DNA of 25,000 bases from Theodoxus fluviatilis (GCA_034096865.1 JAWQFJ010028203.1:1-25000); one strand, 5' to 3'. Counted from the first letter of the stretch, positions 1 through 11,029 are shown. A program made the numbers and translations. Notes: generated by a model not told the origin, from the letters alone.

Positions 1-2463
1 GATGTGTTGAAGGACTGCTGTGTTATGTGAGGAGAAGAAGAAAGCATACTGGGTAGTGTACAGATTGGGTTCGCCAAAAATGTGAATTGCATACTTTTGT
101 GCATTCACACACCATCCCAGTGGCATGTAGCAAAGTGTGACAGGATAGTTGGGGCCTTCCTCCTTGAGTCTATCCAGCTCTGGCATGTAGATTGCCTGGC
201 TACACTGCATGACATTCCTATTGCCTGGCTTCAATTCCCTTTGAAAGAATATGTTGGATTTGTCAGGGTTTTCACTTACTACTAAAGGATTAAGCAAACC
301 GAGTTGTTTGGGCAAGTTGATCAACTCTTCTTCTGTAAGGGTGGCAGTCAGGGTGATGACAGGGCAGGAGAAGAAGCTTGTCAGTTTGTGGAGCTGTTTG
401 AAGGCTTTCCTGAAGTCCTTATCCCTGAAAGAAACGTTTAGTTAGAAATACAAATTCAAATTATAGTTTTTTTGTGTACATTAAATATGATGGCAAGTTG
501 GGGGTAGGGTAGCAGAGAATGAGGCTCACATACTCATAATGAATACATGGGTATGCAGTCCCTTAAAAGTCCAGCATAAAAAAAGAGAAGTGAATGAGAC
601 ATTTCCTGTAGCATGTTGGAAATAATTTGATTAACATCTCAATGTTTTAGAGCATGTGCTGAATATGATGGTGATTCTAATTTCAATTACACTAAACATC
701 AGGGCAGGCGGAAAGGCAGCAGATAAATAGACCGGGTACTTGGCTAAGTTATATTGATGAACCATGTAGAACCTGAAATGTGGAGAGTGATGTGCACAGT
801 TATTTTTGGTTAAGGGACTGAAGCTTACATTGGATATTATAAATAAGACTTTTTACATATTTTGCAATGTTGAGACTGCAATAAAGAGGAAACTCCTGTT
901 GTGTTGTAAACATGATATGTAAGGAAAGGAGATGTCAATACTGGTCAATGACTTTAGCTTATTTGAACTGTACTGATGAGTGCAGGCTTCTGTTTCTCTT
1001 AGTAAAATAAAAAGTTGCATGATTTGTGTTTCTTTGAAATGTAATGTAGCTTTGAAAGCTTGTCAGTGAAAAGTATGTGCTTCAGTGAAACGTCTTCCAA
1101 GAAGAAATAAACAATACATGAATAAGGAATGCATTTGCCTGTATTATATAAAGTTGAATTCATTTCAACTTTTAGAAAACATTTAGTGTTAGGGATGTAT
1201 GCCTTTTCCTGAGGATTGCACTGAAAACATTCTTATCTTGAATGAGCTAATTTTGTGGCCTGTCAGCATCCATGTGCCATGAAATGTTATGCAATTTAGT
1301 CATCAATATTGCATTAGATTCTCACCATGTTGGAATGGTATGGCATTCATCAAACACGAGAGACACCACGTTTTGACAGAACCTCCTGCTGTTCAGAAGA
1401 GCAAGGCCTGAGTCACTGTTGAGCAGGGCCTCCGGGTGGGCAAAGATGAGCTGGTACTTTCCAGCCTCTAGCTCTGCCTGGGTGGTGGCATCCATGGCCT
1501 GCAAGGAAGAAAGAAACTCATTCTAGAAATGTATTCATGCAAACCTATGATTCAAGAAATTATCATTATCATTATTATCGTTTCTGTTATTACTGGTTGG
1601 GATGGTTGTATAAAAAAAAGATCGATGTTAAATACAAGTCTTAACCATTGCCCCTCTTTACTCTGCATTTAATTTATTCACTATTCATGCTGAATATGCA
1701 CATCCAATCCATTCAAAACAAGCCAATTATAAGCAAAAGGTTGTCGACCATTGCATTGCAGATTGCTCCGTTGGCTTAGGATGAATAAATAATCTTCATC
1801 ATTCACTCATAAGACAAGTGACAGCAAAACCTACTCTTCATTGTGCACTCGTAAGTGACATCACAATCATATTGACATCAGAATGCTTTCGGAGCAATGT
1901 TCAATCTAAATTTTGTTCGAAGTACTCAACAATGGTACCGGAGGCATGTTCGATCGGCACACTTCCAGTGGTTAAGGCTGAAGCTGAGAAAAATTGACAA
2001 ACAATCGGCTGCTGCATCGCACTGCACTGCTGATAGTGATACAATCATATACTGATAATAGTGATATAGCACTTCAACGATTACATAAATAAATAAAAAC
2101 AACTCTTACCTTCTCAGTGCCATTGGGAAACTCTAGACGGCCGTTGACGTCCAGTCGAATAGCGTCGACGCCTTTCTCCCGCAGTTTTACGATTTGGTCA
2201 CGCTGAATTACGGTCAGCGGGGCCACAACTACGGTCATTCCGATCTGTTGTTGTTGCTGCTGGTGTAGCTTTTTCAATAAAAGCCTACCGCACACATGAA
2301 AAATCAGGCTTTTGCCATATCCAGTCGGTAAAGCAGCAATAATGAAATTGTCTCCCTCCCAAAGCATCTTCAGAATGCGCAACTGCATGTCTTTCAATGG
2401 CATGTTGGCATCATACTCATCCATGATAGTTTTTAAAGCATCCGTAAAGCTGGGGGCAGCCAT
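1..2463 (-). CDS. RecQ-like superfamily 2 DNA helicase, 5' three exons (3' end off window)
   Basis: Three exons join in frame: 2463-2110 (118 codons, donor GAAG|GTAAGA), 1498-1326 (acceptor CTTGCAG|GCC, donor ACATG|GTGAG, ends mid-codon) and 424-1 (acceptor TTCTTTCAG|G, open to the edge). Together they give 317 codons. Visible motifs: Walker A LPTGYGKS at residues 45-52, motif Ia VVVAPLTVIQRDQI at 78-91, motif II DECH at 168-171, a split W176 followed by DKDFR (matching the RecQ W-x-x-DFR signature), and motif III LTAT at 201-204. VTLCYM near 271-276 probably begins the second RecA lobe. A six-glutamine run (68-73) lies between motifs I and Ia. The start is the first ATG after an in-frame TGA at 2566-2568, with A at -3 and G at +4. 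Established role: ATP-driven 3'-5' unwinding. It resembles the divergent, expanded invertebrate RecQ-like class more than BLM, WRN or RECQL, so no symbol is given. The C-terminal domains cannot be seen. Confidence 0.85.
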
Positions 2464-2563
2464 ATTGTTGGCGGATGAATACGTCTTTGGACCGAGACTA
2501 TCCGAGACTATCCCACAAGCCTCTCGTGTGACCTCCGTATGAATAAATTGGCTAAAAACCTTC

Positions 2564-2619
2564 CATCACGTGATGTGAACTGTGCTAGAGATACTTTTGC
2601 CGGTAGGCAAAATCTCTAG
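2564..2619. promoter_or_regulatory. Candidate promoter elements upstream of the helicase gene: E-box palindrome and hairpin
   Basis: A perfect 12-bp palindrome CATCACGTGATG (2564-2575) contains TCACGTGA, the binding core of USF/MITF/TFE-type bHLH-zip factors. It lies about 100 bp upstream of the helicase ATG. Just beyond it, 2585-2601 and 2606-2619 form an imperfect inverted repeat: 14 pairs, a three-base bulge and a four-base loop GGTA. No TATA box is evident. The motifs are seen directly; promoter function is inferred from position. Confidence 0.35.
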
Positions 2620-2765
2620 TTTACTAGAATGGTGAGGCTTAGGGCGGTGTCAACATGTGTCAACTTTAATTGCCTTTACATCAGCTTTCATCATGTCAAT
2701 ACATGTTAATGCCGGCCTATTCCTCGCCAGACCCTTGTTTTCTTCGCTTCTATGCAACGCGTCCT

Positions 2766-2962
2766 AGCAGCACCAGTAGCAGCAGAAGCTGCTGCAGCAG
2801 CAATACCGGAAGTGGAAGCAGCAGCAGTAGCAACAACAACAACAAAATGCTGTAAATGCAAACACAGCGGCGGAGAGCATCAACAGCAACAGCAACAAAA
2901 ACTAGCGTGATGGCAACAATACAATAACAACAACGACCACGATAACAGCGACAACAATCATA
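2766..2962. repeat. Interrupted CAG/CAA/AAC low-complexity tract
   Basis: Runs of CAG, AAC and related triplets, interrupted by short unique pieces. The open frames across it on either strand (serine/asparagine-rich on plus, leucine-rich on minus) follow from the triplet period and are not treated as genes. Confidence 0.7.
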
Positions 2963-4905
2963 ACCTTCAGATACAGAGACAAGACACAGTATATTCACAA
3001 AAGAAAATGGATGGCGTGTTTACTAACACCAAAATGTGGAGAAAACCTAAGGTGGCCAGGTTCACTGTGGATCTAGGAAACGGGGTACCTCAGACCCACC
3101 AACTACAAGCAAATAGTAGGGCACGTAAACAGCCTTTATGCAATGATGCTAAAATAGCCCAGACGATGATGCCTAACACGATCCCTTGCTCGGCAACAGC
3201 TTTTGAAGAACCATTTTCATCGGAATTAAAACATCGAAGTTAGAAATATTCCAGATTTTTGTATGTGTGTCTTCCTCCGAGAAAGGTCGGGGTCTCCAGC
3301 AGACTAGAACGGGCAATTTCAAAGACGAGCAGCTCAGCGCTGGAAATGCTCGACACTGCAGCTGGAATCTAGGGTTCACTCGAACGGACTACTGTGGCGG
3401 CTCTGACACTCGTTTGTTTGAAGTTCGTCTTAAGAAATATATTTCTCCGTGCGCGGGTAGCGGCCCCCGCTAGACCCCAGACCTTACCTTTCGGGGTCAA
3501 CACAGGCTCCCCTCGGAAGGGAACAGCCAAGAATAACCACCTCATAAAAACATGCAACAGCTAATATTGAAATACTCCCGTCATGAAAATCACAAGAGGC
3601 ATTTTCTCGGAACTCTGACAGAAAATAGCCCACCAGTCCTCCACGTCTCAGAGCGATCGATGAATCTCATGTGCGTTCATCGAAGCAGATAAACTGTACT
3701 GACCTTTTTTTTCTCTCTCTCTCTCAACCTGAACATAAACATCTGTATACATCATATAAAAAGTGCATGTTCTGCAAATAATTTGGAGAGCGGCGACATT
3801 TTCACTTTCAATTCATCAACTCTCCCACCCCCTACTCCCAAAACCCCCAAAATGATGTTTGTCACTGGGAAACTTATAAACAATGACGTCAACATTGACG
3901 TCAACCTGTCTTTCCTTTTCTGTTCATAGAACGTGATTGTCCAAGTGCAACATGGGACCGCAGACGATGTAGGAAAATTACACCGTAAACAAGATGCTCG
4001 ATAGTCTCGATTTCATGTCGTCAGGGGATGAAAATATCTCACACGTGGGGCCGTGTAGCGTTCTGGCAAAACACGATACGTCTCCTGTAGCGTCAAAGGA
4101 ACAGCTTCGTCAACAACACTTTATTTAGGGCGTCACCTGAGCACAAGCGCATTAACAAGCTTCGGTGCATTTTGGGGCAATCAGTGACTGGTCCTCACAA
4201 AATGAGTCGCTTGGATACCGTTAATGATCTTTTTTGTTGTTGGCGCAAGGTATATTAAACGCCCTTCAAAATGATTTCATACTTGTTATGATATATGCAT
4301 AGGCTGCCGAGTTGTGACAATTTGAACACTATATTACCAAAACGGACATTTCCCAGAAAATGGCTTTTCAAGTCTGAGCTGCATCTTGCAAAGCAATCCC
4401 CTACATGTAATCACGATGCATCAATGATATTAATTCGGCTCAGTGATAATTCTTTTATCCTTCAACGGCCAATGAAAATAAGGTACATACTTAGGTGAGT
4501 GCCCGCAGCGTGTTACCATACCCACCACGTGACCGATCTGTTCGCAAGTACGACAGAAGTGATGTGATGATGAGGTAGGGTGCAATGCAGTCAGACGAAG
4601 TTTTTTTCCTCGCTGAAATTGCAGTGCTTATCGAAAGACATAAACAAAATTCATCGACAAGCGGTAAATTTGAAATCTGAAACTCTCGGTGTACACGTAG
4701 GAATGATTCATCTTTCTGGATCGAGTTCTATCTCAAAATCGCTCAAGTTTCCCCCTTGGATGAATATTCGGCCGAATCTCAGTTCACACAAAGTAGCCAA
4801 TCGACTCTGGATGGACGGGACACATTTATTCGCAGCAACTGCCAGTAGGACGAAGACTGCATATTCAAAAGACACGAAGACCCCTGTCGAATGTACCCGA
4901 TTTCT
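2963..4905. other. No convincing gene; unique sequence
   Basis: Only short open frames occur. The best is 3007-3243 on plus (78 codons, good Kozak context); it has no recognisable domain, so it is not called. A minus-strand stretch 3557-3488 ends in a donor-like AAAG|GTAAGG but has no clear matching acceptor. A short CT run lies at 3714-3725. The two CRE octamers are listed separately. Confidence 0.5.
3884..3903. promoter_or_regulatory. Two tandem CRE (ATF/CREB) octamers
   Basis: Perfect TGACGTCA palindromes occur at 3884-3891 and 3896-3903, 12 bp apart start to start, so both would face nearly the same side of the helix. They lie about 1.4 kb upstream of the helicase start, in otherwise unassigned sequence. 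CREB/ATF bZIP dimers bind this octamer (established); activity here is inference. Confidence 0.4.
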
Positions 4906-7900
4906 TAGTCGGATTCTGGCAGTGCATCAAAGAAAACTATAGCTTAGAGAGCACTCTGAGTCGGATTCTGGCAGTGCAGCAAAGAAAACTATAGCTTAGA
5001 GAGCACTCTGAGTCGGATTCTGGCAGTGCAGCAAAGAAAACTATAGCTTAGAGAGCACTCTGAGTCGGATTCTGGCAGTGCAGCAAAGAAAACTAAAGCT
5101 TAGAGAGCACTCTGAGTCGGATTCTGGCAGGGCAGCAAAGAAAACTGAGGCTTAGAGAGCACTGAGTCGGATTCTGGCAGTGCAGCAAAGAAAACTAAGG
5201 CTTAGAGAGCACTCTGAGTCGGATTCAGGCAGAGCAGCAAAGAAAACTAAGGCTTAGAGAGCACTCTGAGTCGGATTCAGGCAGAGCAGCAAAGAAAACT
5301 AAGGCTTAGAGAGCACTCTGAGTCGGATTCTGGCAGAGCAGCAAAGAAAACTAAGGCTTAGAGAGCACTCTGATTCTGGCAGAGCAGCAAAGAAAACTAA
5401 GGCTTAGAGAGCACTCTGAGTCGGATTCTGGCAGAGCAGCAAAGAAAACTAAGGCTTAGAGAGCACTCTGATTCTGGCAGAGCAGCAAAGAAAACTAAGG
5501 CTTAGAGAGCACTCTGAGTCGGATTCTGGCAGAGCAGCTAAGAAAACTAAGGCTTAGAGAGCACTCTGAGTCGGATTCTGGCAGAGCAGCAAAGAAAACT
5601 AAGGCTTAGAGAGCACTCTGAGTCGGATTCTGGCTTTGCAGCAAAGAAAACTATAGCTTAGACAGCACTCTGACTCGGATTCTGGCAGTGCAGCAAAGAA
5701 AACTATAGCTTAGAGAGCACTCTGAGTCGGATTCTGGCAGAGCAGCAAAGAAAACTATAGCTTAGAGAGCACTGAGTCGGATTCTGGCAGAGCAGCAAAG
5801 AAAACTGAAGCTTAGAGAGCACTCTGAGTCGGATTCCGGCAGAGCAGCAAAGAAAACTATAGCTTAGAGAGCACTCTGAGTCGGATTCTGGCAGTGCAGC
5901 AAAGAAAACTATAGCTTAGAGAGCACTCTGAGTCGGATTCTGGCAGAGCAGCAAAGAAAACTAAGGCTTAGAGAGCACTCTGAGTCGGATTCAGGCAGTG
6001 CAGCAAAGAAAACTATAGCTTAGAGAGCACTCTGAGTCGGATTCTGGCAGAGCAGCAAAGAAAACTGAAGCTTAGAGAGCACTCTGAGTCGGATTCCGGC
6101 AGAGCAGCAAAGAAAACTATAGCTTAGAGAGCACTCTGAGTCGGATTCTGGCAGTGCAGCAAAGAAAACTAAGGCTTAGAGAGCACTCTGAGTCGGATTC
6201 TGGCAGAGCAGCAAAGAAAACTATAGCTTAGAGAGCACTCTGAGTCGGATTCTGGCAGAGCAGCAAAGAAAACTATAGCTTAGAGAGCACTCTGAGTCGG
6301 ATTCTGGCAGAGCAGCAAAGAAAACTAAGGCTTAGAGAGCACTCTGAGTCGGATTCTGGCAGAGCAGCAAAGAAAACTAAGGCTTAGAGAGCACTGAGTC
6401 GGATTCTGGCAGTGCAGCAAAGAAAACTAAGGCTTAGAGAGCACTCTGAGTCGGATTCTGGCTTTGCAGCAAAGAAAACTAAGGCTTAGAGGGCACTCTG
6501 AGTCGGATTCTGGCAGTGCAGCAAAGAAAACTAAGGCTTAGAGAGCACTCTGAGTCGGATTCTGGCAGAGCAGCAAAGAAAACTAAGGCTTAGAGAGCAC
6601 TCTGAGTCGGATTCTGGCAGAGCAGCAAAGAAAACTAAGGCTTAGAGAGCACTCTGACTCGGATTCTGGCAGTGCAGCAAAGAAAACTATAGCTTAGAGA
6701 GCACTCTGAGTCGGATTCAGGCAGAGCAGCAAAGAAAACTAAGGCTTAGAGAGCACTCTGAGTCGGATTCTGGCTTTGCAGCAAAGAAAACTAAGGCTTA
6801 GAGAGCACTGGGAGTCGGATTCTGGCAGAGCAGCAAAGAAAACTAAGGCTTAGAGAGCACTCTGAGTCGGATTCAGGCAGAGCAGCAAAGAAAACTAAGG
6901 CTTAGAGAGCACTCTGAGTCGGATTCTGGCAGAGCAGCAAAGAAAACTAAGGCTTAGAGAGCACTCTGACTCGGATTCTGGCAGAGCAGCAAAGAAAACT
7001 ATAGCTTAGAGAGCACTCTGAGTCGGATTCTGGCAGAGCAGCAAAGAAAACTAAGGCTTAGAGAGCACTCTGAGTCGGATTCTGGCAGTGCAGCAAAGAA
7101 AACTAAGGCTTAGAGAGCACTCTGATTCTGGCAGAGCAGCAAAGAAAACTAAGGCTTAGAGAGCACTCTGAGTCGGATTCTGGCAGAGCAGCAAAGAAAA
7201 CTATAGCTTAGAGAGCACTCTGAGTCGGATTCTGGCAGAGCAGCAAAGAAAACTATAGCTTAGAGAGCACTCTGAGTCGGATTCAGGCTTTACAGCAAAG
7301 AAAACTAAGGCTTAGAGAGCACTCTGATTCTGGCAGAGCAGCAAAGAAAACTAAGGCTTAGAGAGCACTGAGTCGGATTCTGGCAGAGCAGCAAAGAAAA
7401 CTAAGGCTTAGAGAGCACTCTGAGTCGGATTCTGGCAGTGCAGCAAAGAAAACTAAGGCTTAGAGAGCACTCTGAGTCGGATTCTGGCAGTGCAGCAAAG
7501 AAAACTAAGGCTTAGAGAGCACTCTGAGTCGGATTCTGGCAGTGCAGCAAAGAAAACTAAGGCTTAGAGAGCACTCTGAGTCGGATTCAGGCTTTACAGC
7601 AAAGAAAACTAAGGCTTAGAGAGCACTCTGATTCTGGCAGAGCAGCAAAGAAAACTAAGGCTTAGAGAGCACTGAGTCGGATTCTGGCAGTGCAGCAAAG
7701 AAAACTAAGGCTTAGACAGCACTCTGAGTCGGATTCTGGCAGTGCAGCAAAGAAAACTAAGGCTTAGAGAGCACTCTGAGTCGGATTCTGGCAGTGCAGC
7801 AAAGAAAACTAAAACTTAGAGAGCACTCTGATTCAGGCAGAGCAGCAAAGAAAACTAAGGCTTAGAGAGCACTCTGAGTCGGATTCTGGCAGTGCAGCAA

Positions 7901-9598
7901 AGAAAACTAAAACTTAGAGAGCACTCTGATTCAGGCAGTGCAGCAAAGAAAACTAAGGCTTAGAGAGCACTCTGAGTCGGATTCTGGCAGAGCAGCAAAG
8001 AAAACTAAGGCTTAGAGATTCGGATTCTGGCAGTGCATCAAAGAAAACTAAGGCTTAGAGAGCACTCTGATTCAGGCAGTGCAGCAAAGAAAACTAAGGC
8101 TTAGAGAGCACTCTGATTCAGGCAGTGCAGCAAAGAAAACTAAGGCTTAGAGAGCACTCTGACTCGGATTCTGGCAGAGCAGCAAAGAAAACTATAGCTT
8201 AGAGAGCACTCTGAGTCGGATTCTGGCAGTGCAGCAAAGAAAACTGAAGCTTAGAGAGCACTCTGAGTCGGATTCTGGCAGAGCAGCAAAGAAAACTATA
8301 GCTTAGAGAGCACTCTGATTCAGGCAGTGCAGCAAAGAAAACTAAGGCTTAGAGAGCACTCTGATTCAGGCAGTGCAGCAAAGAAAACTAAGGCTTAGAG
8401 AGCACTCTGATTCAGGCAGTGCAGCAAAGAAAACTAAGGCTTAGAGAGCACTCTGATTCAGGCAGTGCAGCAAAGAAAACTAAGGCTTAGAGAGCACTCT
8501 GATTCAGGCAGTGCAGCAAAGAAAACTAAGGCTTAGAGAGCACTCTGACTCGGATTCTGGCAGAGCAGCAAAGAAAACTATAGCTTAGAGAGCACTCTGG
8601 CAGTGCAGCAAAGAAAACTATAGCTTAGAGAGCACTCTGAGTCGGATTCTGGCAGAGCAGCAAAGAAAACTATAGCTTAGAGAGCACTCTTAGTCGGATT
8701 CTGGCAGTGCAGCAAAGAAAACTAAGGCTTAGAGAGCACTCTGAGTCGGATTCTGGCAGTGCAGCAAAGAAAACTATAGCTTAGAGAGCACTCTGAGTCG
8801 GATTCTGGCAGAGCAGCAAAGAAAACTATAGCTTAGAGAGCACTCTGACTCGGATTCTGACAGTGCAGCAAAGAAAACTAAGGCTTAGAGAGCACTCTGG
8901 CAGTGCAGCAAAGAAAACTAAGGCTTAGAGAGCACTCTGGCAGTGCAGCAAAGAAAACTAAGGCTTAGAGAGCACTCTGAGTCGGATTCTGGCAGAGCAG
9001 CAAAGAAAACTAAAGCTTAGAGAGCACTCTGAGTCGGATTCTGGCAGTGCAGCAAAGAAAACTAAGGCTTAGAGAGCACTCTGAGTCGGATTCTGGCAGA
9101 GCAGCAAAGAAAACTAAGGCTTAGAGAGCACTCTGAGTCGGATTCTGGCAGAGCAGCAAAGAAAACTAAGGCTTAGAGAGCACTCTGAGTCGGATTCAGG
9201 CAGTGCAGCAAAGAAAACTATAGCTTAGAGAGCACTCTGAGTCGGATTCTGGCAGAGCAGCAAAGAAAACTAAGGCTTAGAGAGCACTCTGAGTCGGATT
9301 CTGGCAGAGCAGCAAAGAAAACTAAGGCTTAGAGAGCACTCTGAGTCGGATTCTGGCAGAGCAGCAAAGAAAACTAAGGCTTAGAGAGCACTCTGAGTCG
9401 GATTCTGGCAGTGCAGCAAAGAAAACTAAGGCTTAGAGAGCACTCTGAGTCGGATTCAGGCAGTGCAGCAAAGAAAACTAAGGCTTAGAGAGCACTCTGA
9501 TTCAGGCAGAGCAGCAAAGAAAACTAAGGCTTAGACAGCACTCTGAGTCGGATTCTGGCAGAGCAGCAAAGAAAACTAAGGCTTAGACAGCACTCTGA
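4906..9598. repeat. 52-bp tandem satellite array, about 90 copies
   Basis: An unbroken array of a 52-bp monomer with core segments GAGTCGGATTCTGGCAG, CAGCAAAGAAAACTA and GGCTTAGAGAGCACTCT. Monomers vary at three sites: AGAGCAG, AGTGCAG or TTTGCAG; CTAAGG, CTATAG, CTGAAG or CTAAAG before CTTAG; and TTCTGG or TTCAGG. Shorter monomers of 50, 46 and 40 bp also occur. The first copy begins in unique sequence near 4906 and the last ends at 9598. The monomer length is not a multiple of three and every frame meets stops, so the array is not coding. There are no spacers, so it is not a CRISPR array. Confidence 0.97.
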
Positions 9599-10480
9599 GA
9601 GCGCAAACCTTCGTCAAGGTCGCCACAATTTTTCTTCCATGACCTCCATGACCTGTGTAGTTTACTTTATTGAAGATGACCTCCATGACCTGCATAGTTT
9701 ACTTCATTGAAGCATCTGCTGGAGAAAAGGCGAAACGCATACGCCGGCGCCATGAATATTTTGACGTCGTCACCTTCGCGATGAGTATTAAAAGGACTTT
9801 TGGTTATAATTCCAAAATGAAAAAACAGATAACCTCCTAATTTTAATGGATTGTTCATGGGGGAAACTCTGCCCTTTCATTACATTTCATAAAAATTCGT
9901 CGTAAACTGTTTGAGTTATTTTGCCGAATAAATAACTAACGAACGAACGAACCAACCGAGGTTAACACCTAACCTGTTTGGCGGAGGTAAAACTACGAAC
10001 CGTAGACGTGACCTAAGACGGTATTACGCAGTCAGGGCCAGAGTATTGGGTGAGTCTAAATACTGCAGGACCCAAATGTCACAAAAGCTATCATCTGCAA
10101 CGTTACCTCGGTTCGTGTACCCTTTGAATTAAGTCTACGCTGAATGCTCCAGTTTCTTCTCGCGCTATCTGCCTGTGAGTTCTAATGAAGAACGAAGAAA
10201 GCAACGGGCTCGATTCATCCGAGGACTTCCTGACAACAGTCAAGAAACGCATGTTGCGGTGATATTGTTATGTCACCAAATCACCTGGCCGTGCGAAGAC
10301 CGCCCTGCAAGGGCACTGTGCCGGGTAGAAGAAGGAAAGGCAGGCAGCGAAAAAGATGGAAAAATAACCTCGAAGACTTGAGCGGGCTTGCTCTTCCCTT
10401 TCCAAGACACTAAAACACGTGTTCAGTACCAGGTCCTGGCATAGGAAGTCCTTGTGTCAAATGGAAAAATCACAAAGCTC
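9599..10480. other. No convincing gene
   Basis: Unique sequence after the satellite, apart from a 37-bp duplication and a short run of AACG near 9940-9955. The open frame at 10175-10381 (plus) has no recognisable domain and no splice or start support. Confidence 0.5.
9639..9712. repeat. 37-bp tandem duplication
   Basis: Two adjacent 37-bp copies, 9639-9675 and 9676-9712, each starting ATGACCTCCATGACCTG and ending ATTGAAG. They differ at three positions. The pair lies 40 bp beyond the satellite boundary and is unrelated to the 52-bp monomer. Confidence 0.9.
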
Positions 10481-10484
10481 TTAC

Positions 10485-10709
10485 CGGGTCTTCCAGCTCC
10501 TCTATTTTGCTCCTCTTCTTCTTGTAGGTAATGCGCTGTGCAGGCTCTTCAACAGGCTTTACGGGTGCGTCCCTCTCCTGCAAAGGCCAGTCAAGACATG
10601 AGTGTGAAGGCTCTTCAACAGGCTTTACGGGTGCGTCCCTCTCCTGCAAAGGCCAGTCAAGACATGAGTGTGCAGGCTCTTCAACAGGCTTTACGGGTGT
10701 GTCCCTCTC
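10485..10709 (-). CDS. Candidate internal coding exon built on a triplicated 66-bp unit
   Basis: On the minus strand an open frame ends at a strong donor, GACCCG|GTAAGAG (exon end 10485), in phase 0. Each 66-bp repeat contains an acceptor-like CCTTTGCAG|GAGAGG, also phase 0, giving possible exon starts at 10709, 10643 and 10577 (75, 53 or 31 codons). The peptide is ERDxPVKPVEEP repeats followed by a basic-acidic tail including TYKKKRSKIEELEDP, which reads like real coding sequence. It is in phase with the donor at 16561 of the long upstream exon on the same strand, so it could be that gene's next exon across a gap of about 5.9 kb. No domain is recognised. The frame also stays open upstream to about 10856, so the true 5' limit is uncertain. 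Transcript evidence is lacking. Confidence 0.3.
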
Positions 10710-10737
10710 CTGCAAAGGCCAGTCAAGACATGAGTGT
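10540..10737. repeat. 66-bp minisatellite, three copies
   Basis: Copies at 10540-10605, 10606-10671 and 10672-10737 differ by only a few substitutions (for example GCAGGC versus GAAGGC at the start, and GTGCG versus GTGTG). Because 66 is a multiple of three, several frames stay open through it on both strands. Confidence 0.97.
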
Positions 10738-10757
10738 GCTGCCTCAGGCTCGTGTAC

Positions 10758-10853
10758 CTCTTCACTGCTGATTGTTTTGCCATTCGTACATGCTTTGCAA
10801 TGGGATTTTTCTGGTGGCAGCATCCAACCTCCTAATTCTAAATCTTTTTGTAA

Positions 10854-10939
<86 letters not shown>

Positions 10940-10970
10940 TTGCCTCTCTCTCTCTCTCTCTGCCTTTTTG

Positions 10971-11029
<59 letters not shown>

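Noticed and set aside
3007..3243. 78-codon plus-strand frame with good start context
   Set aside because: No domain, no splice sites and no partner exons. This length is expected by chance.
3488..3557. Short minus-strand exon with donor AAAG|GTAAGG
   Set aside because: The donor is good but no convincing acceptor or partner exon was found, and the peptide is not recognisable.
4580..4942. 120-codon plus-strand frame running into the satellite
   Set aside because: Its last codons are satellite sequence and the rest has no recognisable motif.
4906..9598. Regular direct repeats resembling a CRISPR array
   Set aside because: Monomers abut with no unique spacers, and the context is eukaryotic with introns. 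It is a satellite.
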